Assembly (NCBI GenBank): GCA_032622095.1
Contig: CP136066.1
Location: 170,328,664-170,392,663 of the forward strand
Reading direction: 5' to 3'
Length of the DNA stretch: 64,000 nt
Source: Siphonodentalium dalli
Lineage: Eukaryota > Mollusca > Scaphopoda > Gadilida > Siphonodentaliidae
The notes beneath the pieces are model-generated. The model was not told the origin of the DNA. It saw only the letters and a list, made by a program, of their open reading frames with translations, and did no database searches. Each line of letters starts with the position of its first letter. Within the stretch, counting starts at the first letter, position 1. Shown one piece after another: positions 31,000 to 44,335 of the stretch. Both the position numbers and the translations under genes were made by a program.

Positions 31000-31310
31000 T
31001 TACTGATATTTTAAGATAAGAATTTTAATTTTTATCGAAATATGATTTTGCTGCACCACTCCATTTTTCAGATCGCTGTTTGTACTCTCTGTAGATTCCT
31101 CAACATTGTTACATTTAAGTATGACTGCAAGGTCATTCAAATACACGGTGATCTCTTTCGGTTGAGCCCCTAAATGATGTTTGATATGAAATCTGAAATC
31201 CCTCTTGATGTGATTCCAACAAAATAGAATTGTTAAATTTGGCATATGCGTCTTGACCGCATTTGTGATGGCACTAAACCAAAAATATGTGCCAAGTCGG
31301 TTTATATTGC
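31000..31310 (-). pseudogene. MULE transposase fragment
   Basis: On the minus strand a frame running from about 31310 to 31000 reads GTYFWFSAITNAVKTHMPNL, then TILFCWNHIKRDFRFHIKHH and EITVYLNDLAVILK. The pattern (aspartate-poor lead, 'A..FPN..LLFCWNH.+RD') resembles the region of MULE-type transposases after the second catalytic residue. Only about 100 residues survive; neither the N-terminal zinc-binding region nor the first catalytic acidic residues are seen, so it is inactive. Assignment is from memory of family pattern and is supported by the 9-bp TSD. Confidence 0.6.
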
Positions 31311-31861
31311 TATACTTTACGAGATCACATTTCGGACATTTTACTAAATATTATTTATTATAGCACTGATGTGAGTGACATATATATGTCTCTGCTATGT
31401 CAACATGTACGACGATTTGAGATTAATTGAATTCTGATTCTGATTCTCTTCTATTTTGCATATTAATTTTGTATCATCTGTATATTATGTTATGTTGGAA
31501 ATAAAAATATGTTTACACTAAAAAGAAAGAAAAAATGACGTCTCAGGCTCTTTCAAATCCTCCTGGGTCAAATCCCCCCCAAAAAACAAATAATAATAAT
31601 AATAATTTAATGTGGATAGAGAATTAAATTATATTACAGTTTGCCCTCTGGAATTCATGTATATTATCATTGTGACCGTTCCACACACGACTAACTTATC
31701 TTATATATACGTGCCATTTAAATCACAATGCTACATCGAAACAAGAATATAACATAATTGAACAAGTTTGATTAGTTGCATGGACGATCATTAATGGGTA
31801 CACGTTGACAATATTTGGTGGGTATCATTTTGCCTCGGTTTGGTCTGGGTATCATTTTGCA

Positions 31862-32711
31862 TTGGCTTGGCGGTTCGGTGAGCGGTCATATAAAAGTCGA
31901 AAATTCTAAGTACACAATGTTAAAAACCGCCAAGCTCGAGTATATATGTGAAGAACGATAATCATTTTACATATTTTTACATGAAAAATAGCTGGGACAT
32001 GTTTTAGAAACGAGAAATCTCAGGAAATTCAGCTTCATATTTTGATTTAAAATTCGAGCTTGGCGGTTCGGTGGTCGGTCATCAAATGTCCAAAATTCTT
32101 AATATAAAATATTAAAAACCGCCAAGCTCGATTATATTTGCGAAGAATGATAATCATTTTACATGTTTTTACATGAAAACTAGCTGGAACGTGTTTTAGA
32201 AACGAGAAATCGGCCGAAATTCAGCTTTATATTTTTATTTTTAATTCGAGCTTGGCGGTTCGGTGGTCGGTCATCAAAATGTCAAAACTTCTTTGTATAT
32301 AATGTTCAAAACCGCCAAGCCCGATTATATTTGTGAAGAATGATAATAATTTTACACGTTTTTACATAAAAACTAGATGGAACGTGTTTTAGAAACGAGA
32401 AATCGGCGAAAATTCAGCTTAATATATTTATTTTTTATTCGAGCTTGGCGGTTCGGTGGTCGGTCATCTAAAAGTAAAAAATTCTTTGTATATAATGTTC
32501 AAAACCACCAAGCCCGATAATATTTGTGAAGAATGATAATCATTTTACACGTTTTTACATAAAAACTAGATGGAACGTGTTTTAGAAACGAGAAATCGGC
32601 GAAAATTCAGCTTAATATTTTGATTTTTTATTCGAGCTTGGCGGTTCGGTGGTCGGTCATCTAAAAGTCAAAAATTCTTCGCATATAATGTTCAAAACCG
32701 CCAAGCTCGAC
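31862..32711. repeat. Subterminal tandem units of the MULE, right arm (5 copies)
   Basis: Units with CTTGGCGGTTCGGTGGTCGG (first unit GTGAGCGG) start near 31863, 32054, 32247, 32441 and 32634. They are the reverse complement of the left-arm units, with one extra copy of about 193 bp. That accounts for the length difference between arms. Confidence 0.75.
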
Positions 32712-33556
32712 TATGAGAGTGAGAAATGATAACCATTCAACATGTTTCGAATAAAAAACTTAGTCCAACTGATGTTTAAAAAGAGAAATCGACCAAAAAC
32801 CGACAAGAAATCTGCGTAAAAAGACGATGTTTTGATTTTGTGACCACGCCCCCTATTAACCAACCAATCGGGGACATTACTGCCACTATTGTCGATTAAT
32901 TTACGAAAATAGGCCATATAAGTAATTAACTGGTGCTATTCCCGCATAATTCACCCGAAAACAGCGTTTAAAAGGCTTTTAAAAAATTTGAAAACGCCAA
33001 GCTTGTCTTTTAGTCACCTGCCTTAAAAACTGCCAAGCTTGGCGCCAAGCTTGCATTTTAGCCACTCTCGTAGTTAGGGGGTTTGGGTAAGTAGTATATA
33101 ATTTTAAGGAATATCTTGAATTCATGAAAGCTTTCAGCTTTGGTTATGCACATTTTTGGCATGAACGATTTTCTTAAATGTTCTGTTTCGCAATAATATG
33201 CGTAGAAGTCGCCAGATCTTCTGAAGGAATAACCCGAGACCTCGCCGGCTCGTGGCGATATATAATAGGAGTATGGTTAGATAACTAGGTGCGTCTGCAT
33301 TTATTATTTTGTAGAGCGTTTGTAATTTGTGAAATTCGCGTCTTATTTGTAGAGTAGGCCAGCCAACTTCAAGCATTAAATCTTTAACGGAGGCAGAGCG
33401 CGTTAATCCACTGACAATTCTTGCTGCATCTTTATGAAGGCGATCGAGTCTTTCAGTTTGTTGTTGTGGCGCACAGTCCCAGACAATATCAACGTAATCC
33501 ATTAAGGGTAGTATATAAGTTAGATAAATACATTCAAGATAGGAATAGACTTAAGT

Positions 33557-33639
33557 CGGAACGATCCTTTCTGTTCGATGCTGTTGTGATGTTTTGGGAC
33601 CCAAAAACTGTGTTCATATTTGTATTTTGTCTATGTCTT

Positions 33640-33640
<1 letters not shown>
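33557..33640 (+). repeat. Dispersed 85-bp repeat (copy 2 of 3)
   Basis: Contains TTTCTGTTCGATGCTGTTGT and GACCCAAAAACTGTGTTCAT. Lies between the truncated LINE edge and a (TA)n tract. Confidence 0.5.
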
Positions 33641-35850
<2,210 letters not shown>

Positions 35851-36019
35851 CAATCTTATTATATAGCACCGACATTTGCGCATTGAATAATGTTTCAATG
35901 TGATATCATTTAGTCATACATATACGTAAAACTAGAACAATTAAATTAAATACAGAAATCATTTTCTTTGATAATATTTTGTATAAAAGTGAATTGTCGG
36001 CGCTATTATAATAAGATTG
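35851..36019. repeat. Short inverted-repeat element
   Basis: CAATCTTATTATATAGCACC at the left and GGCGCTATTATAATAAGATTG at the right are inverted copies bounding 169 bp. A single arm followed by 'GACATTTGCGCATTGAATAA' recurs at about 36267-36305. Confidence 0.6.
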
Positions 36020-36380
36020 TGCATTTGATGTATGTAATTGTTTTCATTGATGTTCGTATATACTAAAACAAAAAAACAAAAAAATATGATGACAACTTGA
36101 AAAAAAATAGTATCAAGTTTAAAAAAAAAAAAAAAATTAATGACAAACATATGTCTAACCCAGCCAAGTTTAACTTGTCGTTCCAAAGCCCTAATAAATG
36201 GTGATGGAACAAAAATGTTGTAGTTCGTTAATTATTACTCAATATGTGGCATGCGCGAATGTAGCATAATCTTATTACAGCATCGACATTTGCGCATTGA
36301 ATAATGTTTTTATGGCATGCGTTAATGTGTTATTAGGCACATGCGCAAATGTTTAGTTAGGCACTGCCATTTGTTTGGTC

Positions 36381-36734
36381 CTAATCCGATTCACGCACGA
36401 TGTGATCATAATTACCAACACGCGTCTTAGAAGACCACGCCCATGCCTGTTTGTGACAACATGTAATCCAATTCCGCACGACTTCGGCGCGTGAAAGGAG
36501 TAAACCACGCCCATGCGCCTTTGTGTTTTCCCTTAGGGCATTTGCGCAATGCTCTTTTGAGCTGTCAATCACACTAACCCGCCGTGCTCCTTTGTGGTAT
36601 ATGAGGCAAATTACATATATGCAGAAAGACGCAAAACATACAACTTTGAACACAGTGTTTGGGTCACAAAACAACACAACAGCATCGAACAGAAAAGAGC
36701 GTCCCCTGTAAAAATCTATTCCTAGTATATTCAA
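36381..36734 (-). repeat. Region containing dispersed repeat copy 3 (36640-36725) in a 117-aa open frame
   Basis: Reverse-strand copy of the 85-bp repeat (CTTTTCTGTTCGATGCTGTT). The frame RSFLFDAVVLFCDPNTVFKV is open here and in the copy at 33557. The copy at 28178 has drifted and lost the segment matching FLFDAVV. No protein family recognised, so it is listed as a repeat. Confidence 0.4.
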
Positions 36735-36970
36735 AATAAAGAGCGTTTATTCACCCCACCCACATGATCATATCATACAGTCAATCGACACCACGGTAGA
36801 GTTGTTTTCCCGTCGGCCCAAGCGCAGCTGAATAGATCCCTTGTCGCTTCTGAATTTACCACATAGTTGCGGCGCAGGTGACATGAACACTTATCTAACA
36901 AAATGTTGACTCTTAGTACTCCCATCAACATCATATAAAATCAGCAGGACCACTTGATCAAGACAACTTA

Positions 36971-37327
36971 TATACGCTTAGTTCTCAAAAGTAGTGATTA
37001 AATGCTGCAATAATAAAGAAGGGTAGGGGCTATGCTTTCGAATGCTGAATAACATTGTATTGTTTCATTGCGTAAAATGCGAGAAAATTGAGCTTATATA
37101 TCTGTTCCTCATTCCTGTTACTCGGATTTTTTTTCGTTTTTTGCTAATTTCTGATTCACCGCTCGACGTTCCTGACAATTATACGCTTAGTTCTCAAAAG
37201 TAGTGTTTGCATTATGCATGAAGTAGAGAGGCTATTCTTTCGAATGATGTAAAATATGGATTGTTTCATAGCGTAAAACGCGAGAAATATGAGCTTATAT
37301 ATCTGTTCCTCATTCCTGTTACTCGAA
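36971..37327. repeat. Tandem duplication, unit 209 bp
   Basis: TATACGCTTAGTTCTCAAAA starts both units (36971 and 37180), and both share 'GAGCTTATATATCTGTTCCT'. The middle parts have diverged. A third partial end repeat (GTTCCTGTTACTCGAAATA) follows at about 37345. Confidence 0.65.
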
Positions 37328-37622
37328 ATAGTCGGAAGTGGTTCCGTTCCTGTTACTCGAAATATTCAATCCCCGCGTATGATACAAACTACTCACCTTA
37401 GAAAGGCGTCAATCGATTCCGAAATCCCTGACTATAAATATATGTACTGACCTGTTCAACGACATTCGACGCGCAAGACGTGCTCCTATTCATGCTATTG
37501 ACATTGCATAGATAGTTGCACACTCGAACGGTCGCGTCGCCTATTTATATAGGTTAGGGTGGACAATCTCGTTAATTATCGTATATTTTGGCGTTTTATA
37601 ATTACATGGATCATACACTACA

Positions 37623-37853
37623 GACATGTAACATGTGTCCGATGACAGCCCAATCATTGCGGCTTTGTTTGACCACAAAGAAAATCATAGGAATTATAGA
37701 AAGGAAAACTGCATGAAGTCATGGGCCAAGTTAAGAGAAGTTGCAATTGACCTTTCCATATCTGTCGATCAAATAATTATTAGCAGATATTTTCTACAAA
37801 CCAGCGACTGCAGCGTTTGCTGCATTATTGTATTTTTTAAACTGAACTGCTGA
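37623..37853 (+). pseudogene. Possible MADF/Myb-SANT-like domain fragment
   Basis: Frame from 37635 reads SPIIAALFDHKENHRNYRKE and CMKSWAKLREVAIDLSISVD. The spacing of a hydrophobic start, a Y, nine residues, W and a following helix resembles MADF DNA-binding domains of transposon-associated and transcription-factor proteins. The frame ends after 72 codons. A Lys/Arg-rich frame nearby (about 37960-38110, SSWMEVIREAREAREAGKLW) could be a continuation after decay. Weak resemblance by eye only. Confidence 0.3.
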
Positions 37854-40800
37854 CTCAATTTAACATTAAAAAAAAAAATTAAATTAAATTTATTTTTTTT
37901 AAAAATAATAATAATAAAAACAAATATGCCGTTATAACATCCGACAGGGAACCCCGACAAGAAAAATCCGATCAAAAAGACCCAAAAGTGTCATCATGGA
38001 TGGAAGTTATAAGAGAAGCAAGAGAAGCAAGAGAAGCCGGAAAACTTTGGATTAAGGAATCACCACCAATATCACCAAGGGAGATAAGAAAACAACAAAG
38101 AAAACAACAATAACAACAACAGCTAGAATTCCATTCCACCTGACCCGCGGCCAATTAGACGACATGATGGATTGAGAAAAAGTAAAAGAAAACTGAAGAC
38201 AGGGCGCAAGGGCGACCCTCTGACGAGCCCACCACCGTCCTCCGGAGGGCACTCAAATACTTTCATCGTCGGTTTATTTTTTTATTTGGTGGGATGTTCA
38301 GGTAATAAATCCATGCAACAGACCGACCGAAACCCCGATAATACAAGAGCAGAATAGGCCTATGTAATTTCCGACGTTTGAACGTCGTGAATTAGGCGTA
38401 AAATACTTTCTCCACGCAGGTGAGCGAAGATATCAATGGGGCTGTTGGATCTTTGGATGGTGTTCTTATAGCATATGTCGATATTGCTGAGACGACCAGT
38501 TGAACAATTAACAAGAACCAACTTTAGTGTTCTTGAGTTAATTATATATGTCTATATTATAACTATGTCGCCAAAATCGTCTATGTAGGCAGGAACATAT
38601 ATGTTCGTTTAGTACAGCATGCATCTATATGCATATATAACAGATGCATTTTGAATTTACCAAAAAGGTTGAAAAATAGTGGCATTTCAAAATGATGCGC
38701 ACACGACTAGTTGAAACTTCCGGTACATTTGGCTCTGTTATCGATTCGTTTCACCGTGCTGTGGTAATGTGGTAGAGTGGTTTTTGTTTCAACCGTGGTG
38801 TACAATAGTTTCCTGTAAAGCATCAGGACCGAAACCTAATTTGCATTATAAAATTCATTCTTTTCAAACTATGTTCATTCATGACTGATGAGTAGTTATT
38901 ACATAGGTTTGTTTTTATAGAATGGTAATTTGTGAGCTAACTGTTCGAAAATTGTTGCTTTAATGATTATTGCATGTAACTGCTAGAAACAGTAAAAGAG
39001 TTTCAGATTGAGGGAATACTTGCTTGAATTGTGTCAAAACAGATCAGACCAAACGGATGTTTGTCTTTTTAAATTTGTATCTGGATCTGTGAATTTTCAT
39101 TTATACAGGTACACATGTTAAGATAATACAAAGTATTCATGATCACATTTAATGATCCGATTTTCGATGATGGTCGTTAATTGTGCATGCGTGCATAGTT
39201 GTGAATTTACAATATTAACCAGTGTAGTATATACCATGTAATGATTTATTATTTCCTTTGTTGAAAGGCGAAACAATTGACCTGTTTGTGTGAGAAAAGC
39301 TTTAGGCTGGACTGAACAATTTTGTGGTGATTGGAAATATATAGAAGTGGTCAGATGATTGGTATAAAGGTTCGTGATGAGAGACAATCGGGTCTCTTGG
39401 GGTGACGACTTGCTGGCTCTAGTCACGCGTTAACTAATTATTATGAAATTAAAAATGAATGGCGGATTACAGCCAATTCAGTTATCACAATTATATAGTT
39501 TACTACAACCAGTTATCATGTTTAATACTATAATAAAAGGTATACATGTTCTTTGAAGCACTATATTGCATTTTACAAGAGAAGAATTGGTATAACGTGA
39601 CCTGTATGATACATGAGTTTTTATTTAGATATGAATAATCCTCGGATGTCTATTTACACGATGATAGCTAAGCAAGCATGTAACACAAAGTCGTGTGTGC
39701 TTATACAACATATACACATGTATACTGATATGTGTCATTCATTCATCAGCAACACTTGGTTCATGATTTTAGTATCGAACAAAGCGTGCAAATATGCAAT
39801 TACATTATAGAGTATATGCATGCACTTTTATACAAAATATTATATGTTAAATGGTTTTTTTAAAAGACTGAAAAGATGTAATATATTTCAGAAACATCTT
39901 CTGGTGGATGAGCAGAGCTCGTCGGATGTTTTCTTGTGATCGTCGCAATTGGCTCTGTCAATGTGCTGGATAGGACGATTGGGAAAGATGCTGAAACATC
40001 TTGCGATTAGTGGAATTGGCTACGACGTTTTTCGCACGTTGCATGGAAGAGCATGGATTCTCTGAATTGGCTCATGCAGTAGTGCTGGTTAGTAAGATGG
40101 GCAAATGTGCCGGTGTGTGGAGAGCAGATCAATTCTTTGGAATATGCCGTTGAACTATAAAAAAGTGTGCGCATCCGTATTACGATTATGCGGGTAAAAT
40201 TCTAATTCAATTCTTGAAGTGACCGAACTATAAAAAATTGTTTTCGGGCGACCTTGTCATGTATTCGAGAATCGAAAGCAACGTGCTCAGTTTAGTGACA
40301 ATTACACTTGGTGTGATATTCAAAATTTGTTCTCATTTAAAATGGTTACCGATGGGGAATGTGCATCATTTCGAGTTCACGATGAGCAAGGCTGTGATAT
40401 TTCAATGCAACTGGAAGTTCTCGGAGTTGAGAGGCTCAGTTGTCCGCTACGGCGATTAAGTGTTGGAATGCCAAAAATTCGAAATTTGTGAGATTTGTAT
40501 TCAATATCGTATATTTATCACTATCACTGATCGGTGTATATCTACTTTGGTGTATATATATAGGCGATAACTATTTGCATATATGCATGTACAGTTCTCT
40601 GAACAGATCGCCAGTCTGAATGATTGTGGTGCAATGCATGAAGTTTCATGAGTTCCCCGCGGGAAGTGGAAGAGTTGATTGTCTTACGGTTCTCGTGTTA
40701 TTACGCATTATGCCAATGATTCAACACCTAATATCGGGTCTTTCACCAGTATCCCACAAAGATTATCATTTGACAATTCTGAAATTTTCTCTAGCGGATA

Positions 40801-41200
40801 CATAACTGTATGGATACACGTGTGTCATTTTTCGGTATGCACAGGCATGGACAATTCAATGCGTTTTCTAGAAAAGCTCAAGTTATATACATAAAACATG
40901 CCATGATGCATTTCCGCGAAGGGAACCCGGTTAACAGTCCAAACATTTTTTTAATAGATTATGTGTAGGCCTATACATGTACCGGTTAATCAAATATTTA
41001 CAAGTCAAGTACTGACCGCCATGTTACATATAATTACATATTTTAAGTTTTAAAAGGCAAATCTTTAAATCGCTTCATATATATGTCATAATTATATGCT
41101 AACTGTTTTATCTACAGTCAACATGCGCATAAATTTTCTTTCGCGAATCCTGTTTTGAAGCAGAGTTGTCCTGTCAAAGTATATGCTATTCTGTGGACTG
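37854..41200. other. Unassigned sequence
   Basis: No gene, RNA or repeat boundary recognised. Several ORFs of 60-102 aa occur on both strands, but none has a domain I can name. Local GC near 39900-40450 is somewhat higher than the flanks. Confidence 0.3.
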
Positions 41201-41229
41201 ACTTTTGTGACTGAACATGCATATATGCA

Positions 41230-42184
41230 AGTTCGTGTATATAATATATCATTATGTGGTATGCCTCGTGGCTAAAATTGAATTTAATGATGCAGATTAA
41301 TGTATGTATGTATTACGAATATGCCATTATGTGGCCTGCCGTTTGTGACTGAACCTCTCTAATCTCTATAGTCAGGTTATAGTGTATATATACTATATCG
41401 TTTTGTGGTAAGCCTCGTGGCTGGAATTGCAAGTAATGATGCAGATTAATAAACATATATAAAGAATATGCCATTCCGTGGCCTGCCGTTTGTGGCGGAA
41501 CCTCTCTTATATAGTCGGTATATAATATATCGTTTTGTGTTATGCCTCGTAGCTGGCATTCAATGATGCAGATTGGTGTAAACATATTAAGAATATGCCA
41601 TTCCGTGGCCTGCCCTTTGTGGCGGAACCTCTCTTATATAGTCGGGTTATAGTGTATATAATATATCGTTTTGTTGTATACCTCGTGGCTGAATTGCATG
41701 TAATGATGTAGACTAATAAACATATATATTCAGAATATGCCATTCCGTGGCCTGCCTTTTGTGGCGGAACCTCTCTTATATAGACGGGTTATAGTGTATA
41801 TAATATATCGTTTTGTGGTATGCCTCGTGGCTGGAATTGCATGTAATGATGCAGATTAATAAACATATATATTAAGAATATGCCATTCAGTGGCCTGCCG
41901 TTTGTGGCGGAACCTCTCTTATACAGTCGGGTTATAGTGTTTATAATATATCGTTTTGTGTTATGCCTCGTGGCTGGAATTGCATTTAATGATGCAGATT
42001 GGTGTATACATATTTAGAATATGCCATTCCGTGGTCTGCCTTTTGTGGCTGAACCTGTAAACATGCAGGATAGTGTATAGAATATATCAATGTGTGTTAT
42101 GCCTCGTGGCTGGAACTGTATTAAATTAATGATGTAGATCGATGTGTATATATATCTTAAGAATATTCCATTCCATGGCATGTC
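41230..42184. repeat. Tandem array, unit about 140 bp, about 6-7 copies
   Basis: Units recur with 'AATATGCCATTCCGTGGCCT', 'TTGTGGCGGAACCTCTCTTA', 'ATATATCGTTTTGTG' and 'TGCCTCGTGGCTGGAATTGC'. Starts of the first phrase are near 41318, 41466, 41594, 41736, 41877 and 42017, with a broken last one at 42163. The array stops mid-unit exactly where the large palindrome starts. Confidence 0.85.
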
Positions 42185-42239
42185 GACTACGGTGACACCG
42201 GCTACTTATTCCCAGATCCTGATTCCTTATTCGGAAACA

Positions 42240-43370
42240 TTATATATTGACCAAATAAACGGTGCGGTAGGGTGGCCCACCCGAAAATAACATATAATAA
42301 CCGAAACCGCAACCCTCTAGCCCGTGCGGTTGCCACAGTAGATGACCAAAGTGGCAACCATAGCCGTTTGGGCATTTATGAACCGATTTGGACCAAATAA
42401 ACGGTGCGGTAGGGTGGCCCACCCGAAAATAACATATAATAACCGAAAACCGCAACACTATAGCCCGTGCGGTTGCCACAGTAGATGGCCAAAGTGGCAA
42501 CCATAGCCGCTTGGGCATTTATGAACCGATTTGGACCAAATAAACGGTGCGGTAGGGTGGCCCACCCGAAAATAACATATAATAACCGAAAACCGCAACC
42601 CTCTAGCCCGTGCGGTTGCCACAGTAGGTGGCCAAATTGGCAACCATAGCCGTTTGGGCATTTATGAACCGATTTGGACCAAATAAACGGTGCGGTAGGG
42701 TGGCCCACCAGAAAATAACATATAATAACCGAAAACCGCAACCCTCTAGACCGTGCGGTTGCCACAGTAGATGGCCAAAGTGGCAACCATAGCCGTTTGG
42801 GCATTTATGAACCGATTTGGACCAAATAAATGGTGCGGTATGGTGGCCCACCCGAAAATAACATATATTAACCGAAAACCACAACCCTCTAGCCCGTGCG
42901 GTTGCCACAGTAGGTGGCCAAAGTGGCAACCATAGCCGTTTGGGCATTTATGAACCGATTTTGACCAAGTAAACGGTGCGGTAGGGTTGCACACCCGAAA
43001 ATAACATATAATAATCGAAAACCGCAACCCTCTAGCCCGTGCGGTTGTCGCAGTAGGTGGCCAAAGTGGCAACCATAGCGTTTGGGCATTTATGAACCGA
43101 TTTGGACCAAATAAACGGTGCGGTAGGGTGGCGCACCCGAAAATAACATATAATAACCGAAAACCGCAACCCTCTAGCCCGTGCGGTTGCCACAGTAGAT
43201 GGCCAAAGTGGCAACCATAGCCGTTTGGGCATTTATGAACCGATTCGGAACAAATAAACGGTGCGGTAGGGTGGCCCACTCGAAAATAACATATAATAAC
43301 CAAAAACCGCAACCCTCTAGCCCGTGCGGTTGCCACAGTAGGTGGCCAAAGTGGCAACCATAGCCGGTTT
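42240..43370 (-). repeat. 143-bp satellite, left arm (8 units)
   Basis: Units of 142-144 bp start near 42257, 42400, 42543, 42686, 42829, 42971, 43115 and 43258 with AAACGGTGCGGTAGGGTGG; the units at 42826 and 42968 show variants. Identity between units is high. Because 143 is not a multiple of 3 and stops are rare on the minus strand, overlapping ORFs up to 231 aa appear; these are not considered genes. Confidence 0.9.
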
Positions 43371-43375
43371 GGTTT

Positions 43376-44335
43376 TATAGACACCAGATACCAACAGTCG
43401 AATATGCTGGCCATACAGTATATAATACAACGATAAAACAAAGATGAACAATTACGTAAACCAACGCTTTATTAATTACAAATTCTCCGAATCCAACCAA
43501 ACCACCGCTCGAGTCACGACTTTAAAACTAATTATATGGTTTGCTGCATCGTAACCCTCTATTGGACGATTCATTGTTTTAGGTACCAAGGAAACTATTT
43601 AACTTTTTAAAATGTGTTTTATAAAGAGATAATCCATATTGCAAGGGATATCCTGTTAAAGGCAGGGTACATTAAAGAAGGTCTATCTCTTTGTAAACAT
43701 GTGTTATATCGTTACCGTGGTATAAGATATTAGATATGAATCGAAGACAGCTGTCCGAGCATGCTTCTATCGATTAATATTAATTATATTTCGAATAGAA
43801 TTTAGTTCCCAGTTCCCAGTTCCTTAATTCAGCTCCCCGGCCAGCCCATTATACCCGGCCACAAATTGGGCGTAAGTGAAGCCTGGATTCCAAGCGGACC
43901 CTAAAATGTTGCTAAATTCCAGATTGTGAGAGATCTATGTCATTGCTAATCCCTTTTGGTGCGACTTCGTTCGTAGCCACCCAAGAGGTAAATCATAACT
44001 ATCCGACTAGCCCATCATATTCGGCCACAAATTGGGCGTATGTAGAGCCTAGAATTCAAACGGACCCTAAAATGTTGCTAACCACCCTATATGCAAATCT
44101 CTGTCAAAAAAATACCCAGTTAGCCCATTATACCCGGCCAAATATTAGGCGTAAGTAGATCCTGGAATCTAAATAGACCAGACAAATTAATGTTGCTAAA
44201 TTCCCGATTGAGACACAGGGCTATGCTGTTTTTGTGCACACCCGCAATCGACCACACATCTTTGTCAGATCATATGAGAATCCACTTCATGACACAGTAG
44301 TTGCTAGGTTTTTTGAATAACTAAATGACTTATAT
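43376..44335. repeat. Left arm, non-satellite part
   Basis: Inverted counterpart of about 48236-49860 in the right arm (minus the insertion at 49078-49600). Contains 'GTTCCCAGTTCC' and repeated 'CCCATTATACCCGGCC' modules at about 43846, 44007 and 44120. Near 44266 a frame DHMRIH on the plus strand looks like another zinc-finger trace. Confidence 0.75.

Larger units (their letters stand above)
29102..33069. mobile_element. Mutator-like (MULE) foldback transposon, 3968 bp, perfect 9-bp TSD
   Basis: Ends are GAGAGTGGCTAAAATGCAAG and its exact reverse complement. Both flanks are GTAGTTAGG (29093-29101 and 33070-33078); 9 bp is the usual MULE duplication. Inverted arms are 29102-30541 and 31447-33069, with a roughly 905-bp centre holding a transposase fragment. 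Each arm carries tandem units of about 190 bp, four on the left and five on the right. The very tip has a self-complementary CAAGCTTGGCGCCAAGCTTG. The element lies inside the LINE at 28850-33560. Confidence 0.88.
28850..33560 (-). pseudogene. Second LINE, RT C-terminal part, split by a Mutator-like element
   Basis: From 33560 downward an open frame reads LECIYLTYILPLMDYVDIVW, the typical start of the LINE RT C-terminal domain, followed by LHKDAARIVSGLTRSASV. A stop and frameshift occur near 33134. The other frame (ESFHEFKIFLKII) then runs to 33079 at the MULE edge. Beyond the element it continues in the same frame from 29092: TGSRINIIIHTKLRNKC, then a cysteine-histidine knuckle CDCGNEIEDAHHYFFFCP, ending near 28850. 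The 5' part of the ORF is missing. It differs from the LINE at 25445-28175. Confidence 0.85.

Noticed and set aside
29254-32917. 68-aa ORF (AYFRKLIDNSGSN...) present twice
   Set aside because: It is one sequence in the inverted arms of the MULE; no domain and no start context, so not called a gene.
41230-43370. Regularly spaced repeats as a CRISPR array
   Set aside because: Units are 140-143 bp with no unique spacers, in a eukaryotic context; these are satellites.
42376-43441. Overlapping minus-strand ORFs of 114-231 aa (HFGHLLWQPHGLEGC... type)
   Set aside because: They are the 143-bp satellite read through in successive frames; the same peptide recurs in all registers, so it is a composition effect.
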